Source: Brachynemurus nebulosus (taxonomy: Eukaryota > Arthropoda > Insecta > Neuroptera > Myrmeleontidae). From it: DNA of 64,000 nucleotides. The position numbers were made by a program, and so were the translations under genes. The stretch spans positions 20,994,375 to 21,058,374 of the forward strand of contig JAPWDM010000011.1 of NCBI GenBank assembly GCA_035578155.1. Direction: 5' to 3'. The notes beneath the pieces are model-generated. The model was not told where the DNA came from. It saw only the letters and a program-made list of their open reading frames with translations, and made no database searches. Of the stretch, positions 33,451-45,440 are shown piece by piece; positions within the stretch are counted from its first letter, which is position 1; each line of letters starts with the position of its first letter.

Positions 33451-34328
33451 CATCAGAAATTTAAAATTTCAAAAGGTCCCTAATTTCCCGTATTTGAAAG
33501 TAGGGGTGAATTTTGTTAGATACCACATCGTATGAGATATTGTTGAAAAAGGCTCTGAAAATGAATTTGAGTCACGTTTTATCATTTTTCATTTTTGAGT
33601 CGCATTCGCTAAAGTGAAATTTTTTTTGTTCATCTACGTTTTTAGCATCCAAACTTTAGCATTTTCCAACAATTAATTGCACATTTATGAAAAACAATCT
33701 CCAATCTTCTCACCCACATCATTACTAATAGCAGTTACGAAAATATTTATAATTACATATTAACAAGATAATAATCTTAAAAAACGCAAAAAATCGATTT
33801 GCATACGTATTTGTTGAAAAAAGCCACATATTAATAACACATGAAATCATAAACAAAATTCTTATTATTAAATAAACAACAGTTTCTATAAAATTTTTAT
33901 GACATTTGTTCAAGAAAACAATAGTAAAGAAATATTCCCATGATAAAAATTTTCATATTATTTATCGTCAAGGATATAACGAAAAAATTACATAGTTTTC
34001 CTTGATTAATTCATAATTATAAGAAATTTACATATAATTATTACTTTTATTACATAATCCAAATTGTTTTTTATTTGTGAAATTTCTGCAGTAGTTTTAA
34101 AAAAATCGCAAAAAAGTCAATTTGTGCATACTGATAAATTAACAGTTTTTAGCCTTTGATTTTAAATTGAATTTTAATTTAAATACATAATTATGTATGC
34201 AAACAATAAAGTTCACGGTCTTCAAGTACATAATTTCAACTAATGTGTTTATGTCGGTTTATGTTGCCAGTTAGATAAATGAATATGTGTCATACGACCA
34301 TATTACGAACATAAACATTAGGTATATG
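33451..34328. other. AT-rich non-coding DNA
   Basis: No gene or element delimited. Confidence 0.4.
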
Positions 34329-34330
34329 TA

Positions 34331-34931
34331 AGGCTAAGGTCACATTGGCAGCAGATAAGTGGTGCGATTTAATTTGTCGTATGTAGTCATCCGAATACTG
34401 CCATAAAATATGATTACTAAATAAAAAGTTGTTTTTAAATGTGATTCCGTTAAGAGATTATTTTGTTTCTTGGTAATAATATAATTTAGCTTTTATTTGA
34501 TGCATAATGTAAATTCAAATTACTGTTTTTGTTAATTCTACGTAAAAAAAGATTCTTGGTAATAAAATTCTTGCAGAAAATTTTTGAAATTTATATTCCA
34601 TCGACCATCGTTTAATTAAAATATACAATAATGTTTTCTCCAATATTTTCACATAAATCAATAAATGTTCAATTATATATTTACAAAATTCTTTTTAGTG
34701 TAAAAAATCAAATTCTAAAAATAATGTTACATATTGAGTCACCTTTTATACGTCCGATTAGTGAGGAAAAAAGCTTTCAGTTTTTAACACTGACAACTGC
34801 ACAGATAAGTGCGTTTAAGAATAACTCGTTTGTAATATGACGTTTGTTTTATTTGTTTTGATCTAACAAGTACGCACTTGAACTCACGACTAATTTGTCG
34901 TACGAATTTTCTTGCAGTGTGACTCTAGCCT
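34331..34931. mobile_element. TA-flanked MITE, AGGCTAAGGTCACATTGGC ends
   Basis: TA (34329-34330) precedes AGGCTAAGGTCACATTGGCA. The inverse of the right end reads AGGCTAGAGTCACACTGCAA, followed on the plus strand by TA (34932-34933). The interior is AT-rich; TTGTCGTA occurs near both ends. No coding content (the open frame at 34631-34840 lies inside and is unrecognised). Confidence 0.8.
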
Positions 34932-34933
34932 TA

Positions 34934-35483
34934 CAGTAATAACCGTAATAATCATCATAGAAGCTAGCAAGTGATTCATGGAAAATATAGTTGGTTTTTT
35001 AGACATGAGACATTTTTTTGCATGTTATAGTCATTAATTTGGGGGGGGGGGTCGCTTCCCGGTTCTGCGAGAATTTTGCATGGCGTATTTTTATGGATGG
35101 TTCCTTGACACAATGTCTTTAAAACAAATATTTTTGAAAAATCGTTACCACTTTATTGAAAATAAGGTGTACAGCATCCCAAAAATATTATGGTTTATTG
35201 TTTCTTTTTTAAAAAAAGCTAATTTGTGCCAATTTTAGTCTTCTAGATAAATAGTTGTAAAACAACCAAACAGCCATATTTATGATAAATAATCGAGTCT
35301 TTCATATCATCACTAAAACATAATAATTATGTTAAACCTCACAAAATATTTATTCATAACAACAGCAAAAAATCATAGGTAGGATAATCGTGAAAGCTAT
35401 TGACTCTATTGTAATCTGATCTCACTGATCTCGTGTACACAACATGGCAGTCTATCCCTTAAAACCTAATTATTGTAAAGCTG

Positions 35484-35530
<47 letters not shown>

Positions 35531-36107
35531 CTGACCGTGTCTATCATGTACGTGCTCTGTATTCACAAACATTCCATTGTGAAATAAAGTCAATTACATA
35601 CGTGCACGTTGAAGAGAAAACATAAAACATAGATATGTATGTATATTTATGATCTAATTTAATATAATAATAGGTTAAAATATGAATTGAATAACATAGT
35701 GAATTTAATAAGCTGTAATATGTCAATAAATTTTTCGTTTTAACATGTACATGTTATATTTTATCAATGTTTTATCCCAAAATGAATGTTTGTATTGTTT
35801 CTTGTCTACAGCGTGCAATTTATTGTTTTGACATCTATTTAAATTACACCCCGTCCCTCAATTTACACGGTACTTTTTATACGCGGAATTGATTTACCCT
35901 ATCTTATTGTACGCGGTTGTGTATGCATATGTTTTCCTGTAAGCTTTAAAACTGACAATTTTATATAGTCAAATTGTAAAACTTTGTTGTCTTAGGACCA
36001 CTAAGACAAAATGCTGTCTATGGTCGCCGAGCCGTAGCATGGGAGCAGCAGACAGTGTGATTTTGGACGTAGAGAGGATAACATTGTTACTATTGTTTAT
36101 AGATTTA
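34934..36107. other. non-coding DNA with simple repeats
   Basis: Contains an 11-base G run at 35041-35051 next to a GC-richer patch, and the GT repeat at 35485-35528. No gene. Confidence 0.5.
35485..35528. repeat. (GT)n microsatellite
   Basis: About 22 uninterrupted GT units. Confidence 0.97.
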
Positions 36108-36442
36108 TCTACTTAGTAAATTTTTAACACTGACTGACTGACAGACAGACAACGCACAGCCTAAACCATTGAGTTTAGAGGAATGAAATTTTGCACAGGA
36201 GTTCCGCATGTTACGTAGGTGAGCACTAAGAAAGGATTTTTGAAAATTTGTCCCCTAAGTGGATTAAATAAGGAATGAAAGTTTGTATGGAAATTCGCCA
36301 TTTTTGAAGTTAGAGGTATTGTATAGAGATATGTTACTATGGCTATTAAAATAAATAATATCTTATTTAATAATTCTTTACCACTGCCTGACATGCTGAG
36401 ATGTTGCCGATGGTAAATCCCATCGATTGGGTGTACGGCTAG
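36108..36442 (+). mobile_element. Helitron-like non-autonomous element, copy C
   Basis: Begins TCTACTTAGTAAATTTTTAA and contains GACTGACTGACAGACAGACA and ATGAAATTTTGCACAGG. It ends CCCATCGATTGGGTGTACGG then CTAG (36439-36442), followed by T. The CCCATCGATTGGG stem shortly before the CTAG is the clearest Helitron 3' end in the window. It is the same family as 975-1563 and 29411-29739. Confidence 0.7.
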
Positions 36443-36493
36443 TAATTTATATTTCTTAATTTTAATCCAGTCGTGTGTAACAAATTTTCAATC

Positions 36494-36640
36494 ACACAAA
36501 AGAAGAGGAAAAAGTCAATGTTTTTAGTCATGAAACTGAAAATTTTTAAGCGACTTGAAGGAGATAAACCTACTGCGATTTCTAAGACATATGGAATAAA
36601 TGAATCCACTGTCTGATTAGTCAGGAAAAGGAAGAGAAAC
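36494..36640 (+). pseudogene. pogo/Tigger-like (CENP-B type) DNA-binding fragment
   Basis: The plus frame from 36494 reads KRKKSMFLVMKLKIFKRLEG, then DKPTAISKTYGINESTV, a TGA, then LVRKRKR. This matches the N-terminal helix-turn-helix of pogo/Tigger transposases and CENP-B (basic start, K-EII-RLE-G, I---YGI--STV, basic end). One stop codon interrupts the second helix. No DDE catalytic part follows. The segment is short but its pattern is specific. Confidence 0.7.
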
Positions 36641-36644
36641 GCGA

Positions 36645-37172
36645 GGATTTACGCGATTTTTATTCACGTAAATCGAATCCACGTCAATCAAAAAAAAAAT
36701 ACAGGATGTCTATTTAGCTCAGTCACTTATACAATATAAGATAATCTCTTTTTATAATAAAAAAAATTGTTCCAAAAAAAAAAAATATTCATAAATTTCG
36801 TAAATTTTTATAAAGAGCATAGAAAATAGGTAACCTAGAACCTCGCAATTTCTCTAAAAATTGCTTTCCTAAACAAGATATTAATGTACACATAAGAATA
36901 TTATTAAATATATTTTTAATTTTTTATAATATTGCAACAACTGCAGTACATTCATATGTAAAGAGACTGAATGAAGTCATCTTCTAGTTGTATATACATT
37001 AATTTTGAATCTCAATTTTCTAAGAATGTGCCATGTTAAATGTAATAGTTTTCAGACTATTTTAACTTTCTTCTCTTTCCACTATTTTTTCCCTATTTTT
37101 AAGAAATTAATTATCTTAGCTACATCTTTTCAAGAGATACAAATGAAATTGATACCTTTAAATACTACCGCT
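36645..37172. other. AT-rich non-coding DNA
   Basis: A GATTTACG/CGTAAATC inverted pair at about 36646-36675 may be part of the decayed terminal region of the pogo-like element. Nothing else is seen. Confidence 0.4.
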
Positions 37173-37560
37173 GCACTGCCGTGTCACACTAATCTCACGT
37201 ATCTCAGAAATGATAGTTTTGAGAAAACTTGATTTGAATAAAATATCGTATTATCTTAATTCGCTCAAATATTATTAAATATCAAAGATAATTGATTTTT
37301 ATTATGCGTTATTGATTCAATGTTGCAGTACTGATTTAATAACGTATAAATATACTATTTGAAAATATAAGAAATAAAGAATGTGATACAATCAAAATAA
37401 AAATTTAAAAATACAATAGATTAATTATTATATTATTATTAACAAATTAATTAATTTTGTTGTCAATATATATACTAGGGATTGAGTAGAATCCTTTAAA
37501 CGTTGTTACGCAAAATTGTTGTATCTAAAGATACATGACATTCGTGTGACACGGCAGTGC
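37173..37560. mobile_element. MITE with GCACTGCCGTGTCACAC ends
   Basis: GCACTGCCGTGTCACAC at the left and GTGTGACACGGCAGTGC at the right are perfect inverted copies 388 bp apart. ATGATAGTTTTGAGAAAAC-like and GTATCT words occur on both sides inward. No target duplication is clear. No coding content. Confidence 0.78.
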
Positions 37561-40500
37561 AATCCTCTCTGACAGTATAAGATTTTACATAAAATACAAT
37601 TAAATATAACGACCATATGCGTCATTCGTAACAATAACAAACGTATTTGTATTGTAACATAAGACAATTTACTTTGTTAACAAAATGATATAGTGCAATT
37701 AACCTGGTTTTTAATATTACTACGAATATACGCACACATTTACACCCGACATTTGTATTGTCGAATAGACCGACGCATAGACTGTATAGCTAAATAAACT
37801 TTATAGTACCTACTCCCACACAATCAGAACAAGTAGGTAACTTAATAATAATAATAATCAAATATGGAATTTAATTATCAAATGATGTCATAAATTCATA
37901 TTGTACAATATTTTTTTTGTGTGTGTTGTGTTAATTAGTTAATAAATGAATTACGTTTTTTGTGACATTATAAATTGAACTTTTTAGTTAAGTGTCAATT
38001 TAATATGAGACATTCAACATTCAATTTTATAGATAGCGGATGTTTAATGGCATTTGAAAATGTGAAGTATTTTGTCCTTTTACCTTTTCTGTAAAGAATA
38101 TTGAATAACTCTTAGCTGTGTAACTTTGTTTGTCAGTGAAATTTCAACTATAAATATTCTTATTACATCATCCGCATCTATCAAAACGTAATTATATTTG
38201 AAAATTTTATTTAAAAAAAAAAATAAATAAATAAAGACAAAAAATACAAAATATGGGATTATTACCACAATTATAGTTCATTAAGCAAACAATTTATGGT
38301 TTTTGCTGTTTTAAATTTTTAAAAATTATTTTGACCTCCGATCCGATAAAAGTCACTTTCAGTTTAGATACCGATTTTCCTGCGGCTAAAATCAAAAATT
38401 ATTTCTTAATTATAAACAAGCTAAGTGGGTTTCACACTGGAGGTCACATGCGACCCTTGAGTTCTATACTGTCATCTTCACGGTATCCCAAAAAAGAAAG
38501 AACGGCTGGACCAAATTTAATGAAATTTTTTTCCAACGTTTCAATTGGTGCCGCAACGAAGTCGATATCACGCACGAAAAAATATCTACATGGGTACGAA
38601 CAAGGGAAGTTGAAAATACTAAATTATAGAGCAATAAAATTACCAAAAGAAACAATTACAATGATATTTTCACATGTAAACTTTTATATGAAAATGAAAT
38701 CGGTAAGGTATAACCTAATCCTCACTGAATTATAGAAATTTATCATTTTTTTCAATTTAAAGAAAATTAAAACTTGAAAGACAATAGATAGATGACAGTT
38801 TGATAATAGAAAAATTTGGTAGATTACCGCCCTTTCCTCCTACTTTGTTATAACTAAGTCTAACTAACTCTTAGAAGAGATAGTTCTAATCCAAAACAAG
38901 TAGGTAGTCATACGATAGGAAGTAAATGTACTTATTTATTTTGGTAAATCCGCTGGTCTTTGAAGAACAAGGCATTATAGTGACTTCAATAGAATAAATC
39001 TAAAATAAGTCTAATTTTGTAACAGAGTAAAAAAATATAATTATCTACCTATAACCTGTTAGATCTCAAAAGGCCTTTTCAAAATTAATATTAAAATAAC
39101 TCAAAATTTTTATTTTTAATTGGAATTTAAAACTTTTAAATTATTACCTTTTTTTAGTGAATTTATTTAAATGGCTATAAATATATTTAAATGAATTAAA
39201 TTTAGAAGTTAAATCAGGAAAAGGTATTGCGTCCATATTCAAGAAAAATTGAGGAAATTTTTAACTAAAGTTTAAAAAAAAATTTTTAGAAGACAATTTA
39301 TACACAGTAGTATTAATATTAAAATTGTTAAACTTTTTCAGTCCATGACGAAGAAGAAATGATCATTTCTTCAACCGTCTTGATCTAAATCTTAAACAGA
39401 AATTCAACAAGTAATTTTTAAACTTGGAACATAAATTTACAATCATACGTACATTTTTACTGTGCGAAGAAAGCTCCATAAAAATTTATTGAGATAAGCA
39501 ACTATTTACATGGGTATCCTGTTCTCTATGGGAAATCTGGTTTTTCATTTTTCATTACCCGGATCTAACATACCATGTGGATATTTAAATTAATATTATT
39601 TGTATTTATTTATACCTATGTAAATATTATTATCACAATAAAAAAAAATTATTAATAATGCAAGTCATATGACGAGATACATTATTATTGAATATCTATT
39701 TAATATTGTACACAGCCGGTATTTACTGATCGTTTTAACCTGTTTTCCCAAATAAGTACAACGAAATTTGATTAACATTTAACTGTTGTTATGATTAGCA
39801 GCGAAGCAAACAAGCAAAGAGGAGAGTTAAGTAACAATTAAAATACATTGTTAAATAAAGAAGAAAAAAAAATGAGTCACGCCGCCGCGCCAAACGATAT
39901 TACTGAAAGGAAAAAATTGAAAGTAATTAGTAACTAAACCGAGTCAATTGGTTTTAATTAAGTTAAAAGCTATTGTTTTAAAAATAAAAATGACCAATCA
40001 GTCGTTCATTTCATTTCATTTTTAATCCTAATTGGAAATTAGAAAGTACAACAATTAGATGTACTAAATTGTAAAACGATTTTTTGTTTTGTTTTAAAAT
40101 ATCTTGTTAGTGAGTTAATTTTTTAAAATAAAAATCTGTTTTACGGTAATTAGATACGTACATAATTCGTTATTTCGTTATTATGAATATCAACAAATTA
40201 AAATTGGTCGGTACTGATAAGGCATTTTAACAACTTAATACTATGTATTGTTTTCACAAAATTGCTTAATTGTGAGCTAGTTAGTAATTTAACTTTTTAT
40301 CCGGTATGTTTAGAAGAGAATTTTTGCTTTCTTTGTACTTTTATATGTATTGCTCAGGAGAAAGGAGAAAATTTCCGTAAGAGGGTATCTCCTGTTAGGA
40401 TGATTCAAAACTTGTTGAATGTTGCATGTTTGACTTTAAAGACCTTTAAAAATGAATATAAAAATCCTATAATAAATAATACATAAAATTTACTGTAAAT

Positions 40501-40678
40501 TCTTTTTAATTCACTGTTAGCGACCACCTTTTCACGGCTTCTCGTTTCCGTTACGTATTGATCTAGTAATCCAAATTAATTTTTTTATGGAGTAATTTTC
40601 GTTAATTTAGGATTATTTTAGTATGGAAAAGTTTGGAGTAGTCTATGACTAATTTAATAATTAATTATTTTTTATTAC
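37561..40678. other. 3.1 kb AT-rich non-coding DNA
   Basis: No delimited mobile element or RNA. It contains the unassigned open frame at 38331-38735. Poly-A runs and AATAAA-like strings are frequent and carry no weight. Confidence 0.4.
38331..38735 (+). other. 134-codon open frame, unrecognised
   Basis: This is the longest open frame not made of simple repeats. It begins MTSDPIKVTFSLDTDFPAAK and includes GGHMRPLSSILSSSRYPKKE. I see no signal peptide, membrane segment or known motif. The minus strand contains ATTAAATTTGGTCCAGCCGT, a string I associate with insect dispersed repeats, so the open frame may be a passenger of an old repeat rather than a gene. Confidence 0.15.
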
Positions 40679-40680
40679 TC

Positions 40681-40795
40681 ATGCGGGAGAAGTACTAACT
40701 TGGCGCACACATTTCTGTACGCAAAATAGCTGTTTGCCCACTGTACTCTTCCCGCATACTTTTTTGCGTGTGGAAAGTAACTTTCCACACGCAAA
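40681..40795. repeat. two adjacent hairpins
   Basis: ATGCGGGAGAAGTAC (40681-40695) pairs imperfectly with GTACTCTTCCCGCAT (about 40744-40758). Directly after it, TTTGCGTGTGGAAAGT (40763-40778) and ACTTTCCACACGCAAA (40780-40795) form a perfect 16 bp stem with a one-base centre. Probably remnants of a small fold-back element. Confidence 0.75.
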
Positions 40796-40799
40796 TTGA

Positions 40800-41028
40800 C
40801 AATAAAACCCGCAAAATTTAATCAAAACACGCAAAGTTGCCTCTTAATTTTACATTTAATAAATATTTCATAATTATTTCTATAGAAACCACCAACAAAG
40901 TAATTTAAACGATAATTAATTCAGAAGAAAAAGACGAATGCTTAAAAATATTATTTTAAAAAGTAATAAAAATGTCAAAAATAGTGATAATAATAGAAAA
41001 AAATATGTAAAATTCGTAATAAAAAATA
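40800..41028. other. AT-rich spacer
   Basis: No feature seen. Confidence 0.3.
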
Positions 41029-41029
41029 G

Positions 41030-41157
41030 TATGTGCAACTCGTGCGGCATTGTCGATTGCCCCACTCAAGCTAATAAGTGCACTCACTACGTTCGTGCGC
41101 TCAACTTCGCTTTCGTGGGCAATCGACAATTTCCCGCACTTATTGTACAATATACTA
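41030..41157. repeat. hairpin / short MITE
   Basis: GTGCAACTCGTGCGGCATTG with TCGATTGCCCC pairs with GGGCAATCGACAATTTCCCG and GCACTTATTGTAC. The loop is GC-richer and contains CACTCACTACGTTCGTGCGC. About 125 bp. The overlapping open frames on both strands reflect the palindrome. Confidence 0.75.
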
Positions 41158-41159
41158 TA

Positions 41160-42243
41160 ATTACACTAACGTACATTTGAAGAATTTGCTGCGTCAAATT
41201 TTCCGTCATTTGTTGCATTTATTTAATGACGTTAGACCAAATTTAGTTAAATTCACCTATATATCTTATGTACGTAAATGCGTAACATAGCAAAAATACT
41301 CTATTTCCTTCTTAAGAACACAAGTATTTTGCCATAAATTGTAATCCGTTTTGCTTTATGATGAGTTTTCGTAATCAACATGAAACTTCAAGGGAATTTT
41401 CTTAATCTAAAATCTGTCTAATTTTATTGGTTTAAACTGGTTGAATAACTGGTAATACATTTTTTATCCTAGGGACTCTAATGTCCTTAAATTACGTCCC
41501 TATTAAATACATTTAGCAAAAATCTAAATTTACCCTATATAGCATTCCTTAAAAGTTTTAGAATTTAAAAGGTGTTCGGCAATAACAAAGTGTTCTCAAC
41601 ACTTTTTTTTTAGTGTGCCAAAATAATAGGTTCATGAACGTACCATGTTCTAAAAATCTAAAACGTAAATGTCATAAAATAACTATGTGAACGGATAAAG
41701 TACATACTTAATATACTATATTTAAATAAACAGCCAATTTAGATACATATTTTCATGTGAACAAGCCTTTAGGGTTTCACAGTCGATTCACATTTAAATG
41801 GCAATAAATCAAATGAATAATAATAATTTTCAATTTGTTTGTATATGGAATTATAATTTTAAATACATTTACACTTTATATTGTATCATGCCTAGGTACG
41901 AGTATACAATATGACATGTAACGTTGCAAATGAATACAAAACAAAATAAAATTGTTGAACCGTTACTTGATAAAATTCACAATAATCCCATTACATTATC
42001 CAATTGAAACAAAAATAATGGCCAATTTGATATTTTGTTTAAAATTATTTAATTTTTACACTCTCTACAAACAAACAAATGTTCGTGTAAAACAGAATTA
42101 TCCACTAATAAAACTCGTGTTATTCATAATTTTATTAAATTAATTTTGTATGCAGGATATTAAAAAAGTGTTTAATATAGTATTTTGCAACAATAAAAAA
42201 TAAACAATTGTCATGAATTAATACCTTTAACTAGTAATGAGTA
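41160..42243. other. AT-rich non-coding DNA
   Basis: No gene or element delimited. Confidence 0.4.
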
Positions 42244-42245
42244 TA

Positions 42246-42558
42246 AAGTGACCAGACGTCCCGATTTTGGCGGGATAGTCCCGCTTTTTGGAAGACTGTC
42301 CCGCATCCCGCCGATTTTTAAAAATTTCTCGCTTTTTAAAAAACATCTGCATTTCTTATTTTAAATGTAATTGACATTTTTCTTTTTTTTTCTTGGTTCG
42401 CCAGTTATTTTTTAAGAGAAAGTTCGAAAAAAAAGAGTAGGAATAATTAAAATTTTCTTATTTTCAAGCAAAGGGTAGGGGCGGCATTTTTCACGGTGCC
42501 TTTGTTCCGCTTTTCATCTCATTTGTACCGCTTTGTCTCAATAAAAATCTGGTCACTT
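42246..42558. mobile_element. TA-flanked MITE, AAGTGACCAGACGTCCCG ends
   Basis: TA precedes AAGTGACCAGACGTCCCGAT. The right end AATCTGGTCACTT is inverted and followed by TA. The word TCCCGC recurs inside (GGGATAGTCCCGC, CTGTCCCGCATCCCGCC). About 313 bp without coding content. Confidence 0.78.
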
Positions 42559-42560
42559 TA

Positions 42561-43897
42561 ATTTTGTAGGTACATATTCAGCATTTTATTTTGAATTTTT
42601 GATGTTATGTCCCAAATAGTATCCGGAGATTTGATACAGTAATTAAGATAACGTATCAAAATTGTTCAAATTAGCGGGAAAAAAGTAGTTTTTATGAAAT
42701 TTATCTTTAGTAAAGAAGTTATTGCTTGAGATAGATTAATGGATGACTAATAACATGCGATTATTTTTTCCTTGTTTGTATTTCAGACTAATTGTGAGCC
42801 GTTTTGCCAGTCTAAATTCGACAGTCGGTAGTAATGTACCAATTTGCTTTTAACGTTAAAAATTTACTTTAAATTTTAAATGTAATCACTAATCATATTG
42901 TTAGGGTACTTCTTTTCTAGTACTTGAAACTTGAAATCTGGTATGAGTAGATCAGTAAACTTAAGGTAGTTACCGTGTGACATGCTAGTAGAAAAAATTG
43001 CAAACCAAACTTACTCTATGTCATTATTGTATGTATTAATGGATAGATGTTGATGCATACTATTTTTCATACGAACGTGTAGGCATACATTCAAACATAG
43101 TCTGTGCATACACACTTATACTATCAAAGTTTTTTTATAATAAATGCTTTGACATCGTTGTTAATTTACTCAACAAACATATTAAGTGGTATGCATATGC
43201 GTTTGGACGCTTTATTTTTTCATTTGTACAAGATAGACAGGTGCTATCGCGGACTTTTTTGTAGAAAATTCGATTCTCTACAAAAAAGGTCTTAACACTT
43301 TTTAATGTATCTATCACCGTTTTCGCTACATAAGCGGTAAAAGGTCAAAAAATGCTATTCATAAATTGTCAATATTGTTTAAACAATAAATACGAATAAA
43401 CCAGTTATTTAATATACAGAGTTGCCAGACTGCTTCGGTTCAATTGCTTGAAATTGGTGTATTTATTAAAATACTATAATTTCTCTGATGATATCTTCAA
43501 TTCAAAATGATCAACAAATAATTCAATTTTTTCTTTACATTCAGAATTTATTACTCTTTTTTTCCCTAGTTTTTTATTGAATTCTGTGGAGTCATTATAT
43601 TGTTAAATACAAAATAAGGATACGTAGTCAGAATTTTGAGATCTAATACATGGAGTAGATACAAACTTTAACCCTAATTATCTTAACTCAGAAGCGATCA
43701 ATCTTTCCCAAATTACAAGGACAGTTAGATATAGCATTCTTCTTTATACTATTAAAATTTGAAACTATTGTGTCGAAAAGTTGAATGTCACGGTAACTAC
43801 CTTAACAGATTTTTTAAAAATATTTGACAAAAATATTTTCATTATTTTTATTTTTTCACTCGTAAACGAACAAACACTAACTATCGCTAGAGATCAC
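42561..43897. other. AT-rich non-coding DNA
   Basis: A strong 3' splice-like site (TTTCCTTGTTTGTATTTCAG, 42767-42786) is followed by 21 open codons and a possible donor at about 42828. This is too little for an exon call. No element seen. Confidence 0.4.
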
Positions 43898-44103
43898 TAA
43901 CAAGGAGAGGGCACGACCTCGGAAATTGACTTTGGGATGGGATTTCGCAGGATTATAGTCCCTTAGAAGATTAATCAATTGTGAAAATATAAAGACCCAT
44001 TGACCAGTCAATTTCGAGAAAAACACTTTTAAAATTCTAGCTTCATTTATATATGAGATATTTATCATGTTTATATATGAGATATTTGAATCTCAATTCA
44101 ATA

Positions 44104-44203
44104 GTTACCGTAGCTTAGTCGGTAGAGGGGTATCTCTATAGTAAGCTGTCATAGTGGCAACGAGGGCACCGGTTCGATTCCGACTTCAAGTAATTTTTTT
44201 TTT
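44104..44203 (+). ncRNA. tRNA-derived pol III promoter module (left arm)
   Basis: GTTACCGTAGCTTAGTCGGT contains a perfect A-box (TAGCTTAGTCGG, 44111-44122). GGTTCGATTCC at 44171-44181 is a perfect B-box, 60 bases downstream. A run of ten T (44194-44203), a classic pol III terminator, follows within 15 bases. The T-stem pairs only three of five bases and the acceptor stem is poor, so it is not a working tRNA. The 60-base box spacing fits a tRNA with a long variable arm or intron, or a tRNA-derived SINE head. Confidence 0.7.
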
Positions 44204-44888
44204 ATTTTGTTAATTAAATATTAAAATTAATAAATTTCAAAAATAAATAATTATTTCTAACAATAAATATCATAAATTAAAATGTAATTGTATTTTTTCT
44301 TAATTCGTAACCATTTACTTAATAATTTTTTAATAAATATCTGAATTTTCTTACATAGGTATGTAAATAATAAAACTATCAAAACCATTCTTTAATTAAA
44401 AAAATTAAGAATTTTATTTATTATAAATTTACTTATAATTATATGCAAGTACCGGAATGATAATTTTTATAAAAACATTCAAAATAGAAAATATTTTCCC
44501 ATCTTGCACAGTTGATAAATGATGATTTTGTACACCAACATTATCATTTGAAACGATTTTGGATTCCCTTTAATATAAATAATTAACAGTAAATTTTAAT
44601 TGCTACAAACTTTTTATTGTGACTAGGGTACAAATTTTTACCTGACTGTAAAAATACCTGAAGGTAACGCCTAACGATAAATCTACTGAATAGCCCCTTA
44701 TTACAAGCACACAAATATTTTACAATTACATTTTAATTTATGATATTTATTGTTAGAAATAATTATTTATTTTTGAAATTTATTAATTTTAATATTTAAT
44801 TAACAAAATAAAAAAAAAAAAATTACTTGAAGTCGGAATCGAACCGGTGCCCTCGTTGCCACTATGACAGCTTACTATAGAGATACCC

Positions 44889-45440
44889 TTCAAAACCTCA
44901 AACTTCAAAAACAACTTTATTAAAAATAATTCAAGTATGTACATATATCATACAGTCGAACTCATGTATTTTCAACCTGTCGGGACTAATCCGCTCATGT
45001 ATTTTCAACTTCTCCTTCATCCTCTCTCCGTGGCAATGATAGAACCACCTGACAGACATAGAACCAATCACAAAAAGCCCGCGCAAATCTTGACATAGTA
45101 GTCACGTGTACTTCCCACATGAATAACCTTAAAATGACAAAATGTCAAGTAACATATAATAAACAAAAAAGTGAAACATGAAAAAACTGTAATAAACTTG
45201 TAACAAAATTATTTTTTAAACACTTGCGAATGAAATAAAACTATAAATTATAGGATAAAGCCACTAGTGGTTGATAGGTTAATCTGACAGTTATTTTCTG
45301 TATTAAAGTACTGCATGTGAGGTGGGGACAAAAAATTTGAAAATACGTGAGTAAAATTAGTTGAAAATAGATGATGTTGAAAATACATGAGTTGAAAATA
45401 CATGAGTCCGACTGTATAGAGTTTCTGTCTCTAAGGTGAA
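44889..45440. mobile_element. insertion with 13 bp direct repeats in the right arm
   Basis: TATAGAGATACCC occurs on both sides (44876-44888 and 45441-45453) but only once in the intact left arm, so it behaves as a 13 bp target duplication. Removing the nested MITE (44953-45414) leaves about 86 bp of inserted sequence. A duplication this long is usual for target-primed retroposition, but no poly-A tail is obvious. Confidence 0.55.
44953..45414. mobile_element. TA-flanked MITE (CAGTCGAACTCATG ends), empty-site copy
   Basis: TA at 44951-44952 and 45415-45416. Ends are CAGTCGAACTCATGTATTTT and the inverted AAAATACATGAGTCCGACTG. It is the reverse-oriented relative of 10039-10854 and lacks the piggyBac MITE found there. 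ATACATGAG words recur at both ends. 462 bp. Confidence 0.9.

Noticed and set aside
35041..35051. G-quadruplex in the 11-base G run
   Set aside because: A single run without neighbouring G tracts does not make a convincing intramolecular quadruplex.
40681..40795. A rho-independent terminator
   Set aside because: The window is eukaryotic; the stem has no following U-run or upstream gene and looks like a fold-back remnant.
42767..42850. Terminal exon after a strong pyrimidine tract (also near 19391 and 59017)
   Set aside because: The open segments are only about 12-21 codons long; AT-rich DNA with T-runs gives such acceptors by chance.
44104..44203. A functional tRNA gene
   Set aside because: The A and B boxes are perfect, but the T-stem and acceptor stem do not pair and there is no clear anticodon arm.
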